The notes under the pieces were generated by a model. That model was not told the DNA's origin. It saw only the letters and a program-made list of their open reading frames with translations, and did not search any database. Both the position numbers and the translations under genes were made by a program. From Spartobacteria bacterium UBA5019 (GTDB taxonomy: Bacteria > Verrucomicrobiota > Verrucomicrobiia > Chthoniobacterales > Terrimicrobiaceae): a stretch of 33,795 nt of DNA. Position 1 is the first letter of the stretch. Every line of letters starts with the position of its first letter. The stretch is from positions 1-33,795 of the forward strand of contig DGXZ01000083.1 of the NCBI GenBank assembly GCA_002396485.1, given 5' to 3'. Positions 31,976 to 33,795 of the stretch are shown in pieces.

Positions 31976-33795
31976 TCAAGCTGCGGGGGTCTCGGCCTCC
32001 TCGGTGGAGTGGACAACGACAAAACCGAGCTTGTCGCCGTCTTTTTGAACGGTCACGCCGTCACCCGGCTTGATATTTCCACGGAGCACTTCCTCGGCCA
32101 TCGGGTCTTCGATGTATTTTTCCACGGCGCGTCGCATCGGGCGAGCTCCGTAGGTCGGGTCGTAGCCTTTGCTGATGAGGAATTCCTGTGCGGTGGGATC
32201 GAGCGTGAGGTGGATGTTCTTCGTCTTGATGCGTTCCACGACTTTGCTGATTTCAAGGTCCACGATTTTGATGAGGTCGGGTTTTTCGAGTGTGTGGAAG
32301 ACGATAATGTCGTCGAGACGGTTGATGAACTCCGGTTTGAAGACGCGTTTGGCTTCGCCGAGGATTTTATCTTTCATCACATCGTAGTTGTCCGTGCCGG
32401 CGACCGGCGCGCCAAAGCCGAGCGTGGTCTGCTTTTTGATCAGTTCCGCTCCGACATTCGAGGTCATGATGATGATCGTGTTGCGGAAGTCGATTTTACG
32501 GCCGAGGGAGTCGGTGATTTTGCCTTCCTCCAGAATTTGAAGGAGAAGATGCATGACATCCGGGTGGGCTTTTTCGATTTCGTCGAATAGCACAACGGCG
32601 TAGGGCTTGCGGCGCACAGCCTCGCTGAGTTGCCCGCCCTCTTCATAGCCGATGTAGCCGGGAGGCGAACCGATGAGGCGGGAGGCGCTGAATTTCTCCA
32701 TGTATTCGCTCATGTCGATCTGGATGAGCGCATCGGCGGTGCCGAACATGAACTCGGCCAGCGTGCGGGCGAGGAAGGTTTTTCCGACGCCGGTCGGGCC
32801 GAGGAAAATGAAGGAACCGATCGGACGCTTCGGATCCTTGAGGTCCGCGCGGGAGCGGCGGAGGGCTTTGCTGATGGCCACAACGGCCTCGTTTTGTCCA
32901 ATGACCTTGCCTTCGAGTTCGCCTTCCATCGCGAGGAGCTTCGCGGTTTCCTGCTGCTCCATGCGGGAAAGAGGCACGCCGGTCCATTTGGAGAGGACCT
33001 GCATGATCTCGTCGGCGCTGACGGTGACCTCCCTTTCTTCTTTGTGGGCACGCCACTCGGAGAGAATGCCATCGAGCTTGTCCTTGGCCTGTTTCTCAAC
33101 ATCGCGGAGGGATGCCGCTTTTTCAAAATCCTGGGACTTGATGGCAGCCTCCTTGTCGAGGCGGATGGTTTCGATTTCCTTCTCGATGTCCTTCACATCG
33201 GGCGGGCGGGTCATCGCGGCAATGCGCGCGCGGGAACCAGCTTCGTCCATCAGGTCAATCGCCTTATCGGGCAGGAAGCGTCCGGTGAGATAGCGATCGG
33301 AGAGTTTGGCAGCGGCTTCGAGCGACTCGTCGAGGAACTTGGCCTTGTGGTGGGCCTCATATTTTGGACGGATGCCATGAAGAATCTGAATCGTCTGATC
33401 CACTGTGGGGGCTTCCACTTTGACCTGCTGAAATCGGCGCTCCAGAGCGGAATCCTTTTCGATGTATTTGCGGTATTCGTTGAGCGTTGTCGCACCGACG
33501 CACTGCATTTCGCCACGACTGAGAGCTGGCTTGATGATATTCGAGGCATCCATCGCCCCTTCGGCGGAACCTGCTCCGACGAGGGTATGAAGCTCGTCGA
33601 TGAAAAGGATAATGTTTTTGTTTTTGCGAATCTCGTCCATCACGGCCTTGATGCGTTCTTCAAATTGGCCGCGGTATTTGGTGCCGGCGACCATCAGAGC
33701 GAGGTCGAGAGTGATGACGCGTTTGTCGCGAAGAATCTCGGGAACGTTGCCGGAGATGATCTCTTGGGCGAGACCTTCGGCGATGGCGGTCTTGC
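31976..33795 (-). CDS. clpC: ClpC-type AAA+ chaperone/unfoldase (partial at right edge)
   Basis: This Hsp100 protein unfolds substrates for the ClpP protease. The visible 605 residues start at the Lys of the first Walker A and lack the N-terminal domain. Seen are Walker B of NBD1 (IILFIDELHTLVGAG), a short middle domain with the UVR-like DFEKAASLRDVEKQAKDKL that marks ClpC rather than ClpB or ClpA, NBD2 Walker A GPTGVGKT, Walker B VVLFDEIEKAHPDV, sensor IIMTSNVG, and the C-terminal YGARPMRRAVEKYIEDP. The frame is open to the window edge; the first internal ATG at 33694 is not the true start. The autotransporter gene follows in the same direction after 120 bp. Confidence 0.96.
   Translation of the reverse strand, partial: KTAIAEGLAQEIISGNVPEILRDKRVITLDLALMVAGTKYRGQFEERIKAVMDEIRKNKNIILFIDELHTLVGAGSAEGAMDASNIIKPALSRGEMQCVGATTLNEYRKYIEKDSALERRFQQVKVEAPTVDQTIQILHGIRPKYEAHHKAKFLDESLEAAAKLSDRYLTGRFLPDKAIDLMDEAGSRARIAAMTRPPDVKDIEKEIETIRLDKEAAIKSQDFEKAASLRDVEKQAKDKLDGILSEWRAHKEEREVTVSADEIMQVLSKWTGVPLSRMEQQETAKLLAMEGELEGKVIGQNEAVVAISKALRRSRADLKDPKRPIGSFIFLGPTGVGKTFLARTLAEFMFGTADALIQIDMSEYMEKFSASRLIGSPPGYIGYEEGGQLSEAVRRKPYAVVLFDEIEKAHPDVMHLLLQILEEGKITDSLGRKIDFRNTIIIMTSNVGAELIKKQTTLGFGAPVAGTDNYDVMKDKILGEAKRVFKPEFINRLDDIIVFHTLEKPDLIKIVDLEISKVVERIKTKNIHLTLDPTAQEFLISKGYDPTYGARPMRRAVEKYIEDPMAEEVLRGNIKPGDGVTVQKDGDKLGFVVVHSTEEAETPAA

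Noticed and set aside
1..33795. CRISPR array, rRNA operon, phage or integrase genes
   Set aside because: I looked for regularly spaced repeats, rRNA signatures, integrase and phage structural motifs and saw none.

Overview
The window reads as a compact bacterial chromosome segment with moderately high GC. It is most likely from the Verrucomicrobiota; this is an inference, not a proof. The pointers are: an autotransporter with beta-strand-repeat passenger, a hemX-hemA-hemC block with a short HemA, a long signal peptidase I next to lepA, weak or absent Shine-Dalgarno sites at many starts, and many four-base ATGA overlaps between genes. Most genes are housekeeping or transport genes; the most accessory-looking part is 22.7-31.9 kb.

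Layout. 1-3857 (minus): the 5' end of a secreted protein gene, a CE7 acetyl esterase, then hemC, hemA and a HemX/CcsA-type membrane protein, transcribed hemX-hemA-hemC-esterase. 3869-4711 (plus): NodB polysaccharide deacetylase. 4715-5946 (minus): ispF and an inositol-monophosphatase family gene. 6071-6686: a small unknown gene that overlaps an MGMT-type DNA repair gene tail to tail. 6706-12600 (plus): exported Mn-type superoxide dismutase, a partial oligopeptide ABC cassette (one permease, one ATPase), a VOC protein, a CDF metal exporter, a SirB1/transglutaminase-like protein and cinA. 12669-12750: tRNA-Leu(CAA). 12812-15029 (minus): an oxygenase-like unknown, a nucleosidase-like protein and a coupled one-helix membrane protein. 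15152-22712 (plus): lepA, lepB, an RND adaptor and pump pair and an SMR exporter. 22.8-23.5 kb: a decayed scar in which an IS5-type transposase tail abuts an ISAzo13-type remnant.

The most interesting part is 23665-25756 (minus). It is a three-gene operon: an uncharacterised secreted protein, a GrrA-like precursor peptide with seven consecutive Trp-x-Asn motifs, and a GrrM-type radical SAM/SPASM maturase. It looks like a complete core for an exported cyclophane (triceptide) RiPP. A 304-bp divergent spacer with phased repeats separates it from an MHS-type major facilitator gene that has its own 24-codon upstream ORF. 27362-31855 (minus) is a 1497-residue autotransporter whose passenger begins with a papain-like cysteine protease domain. 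The right edge holds most of clpC (minus), cut by the window.
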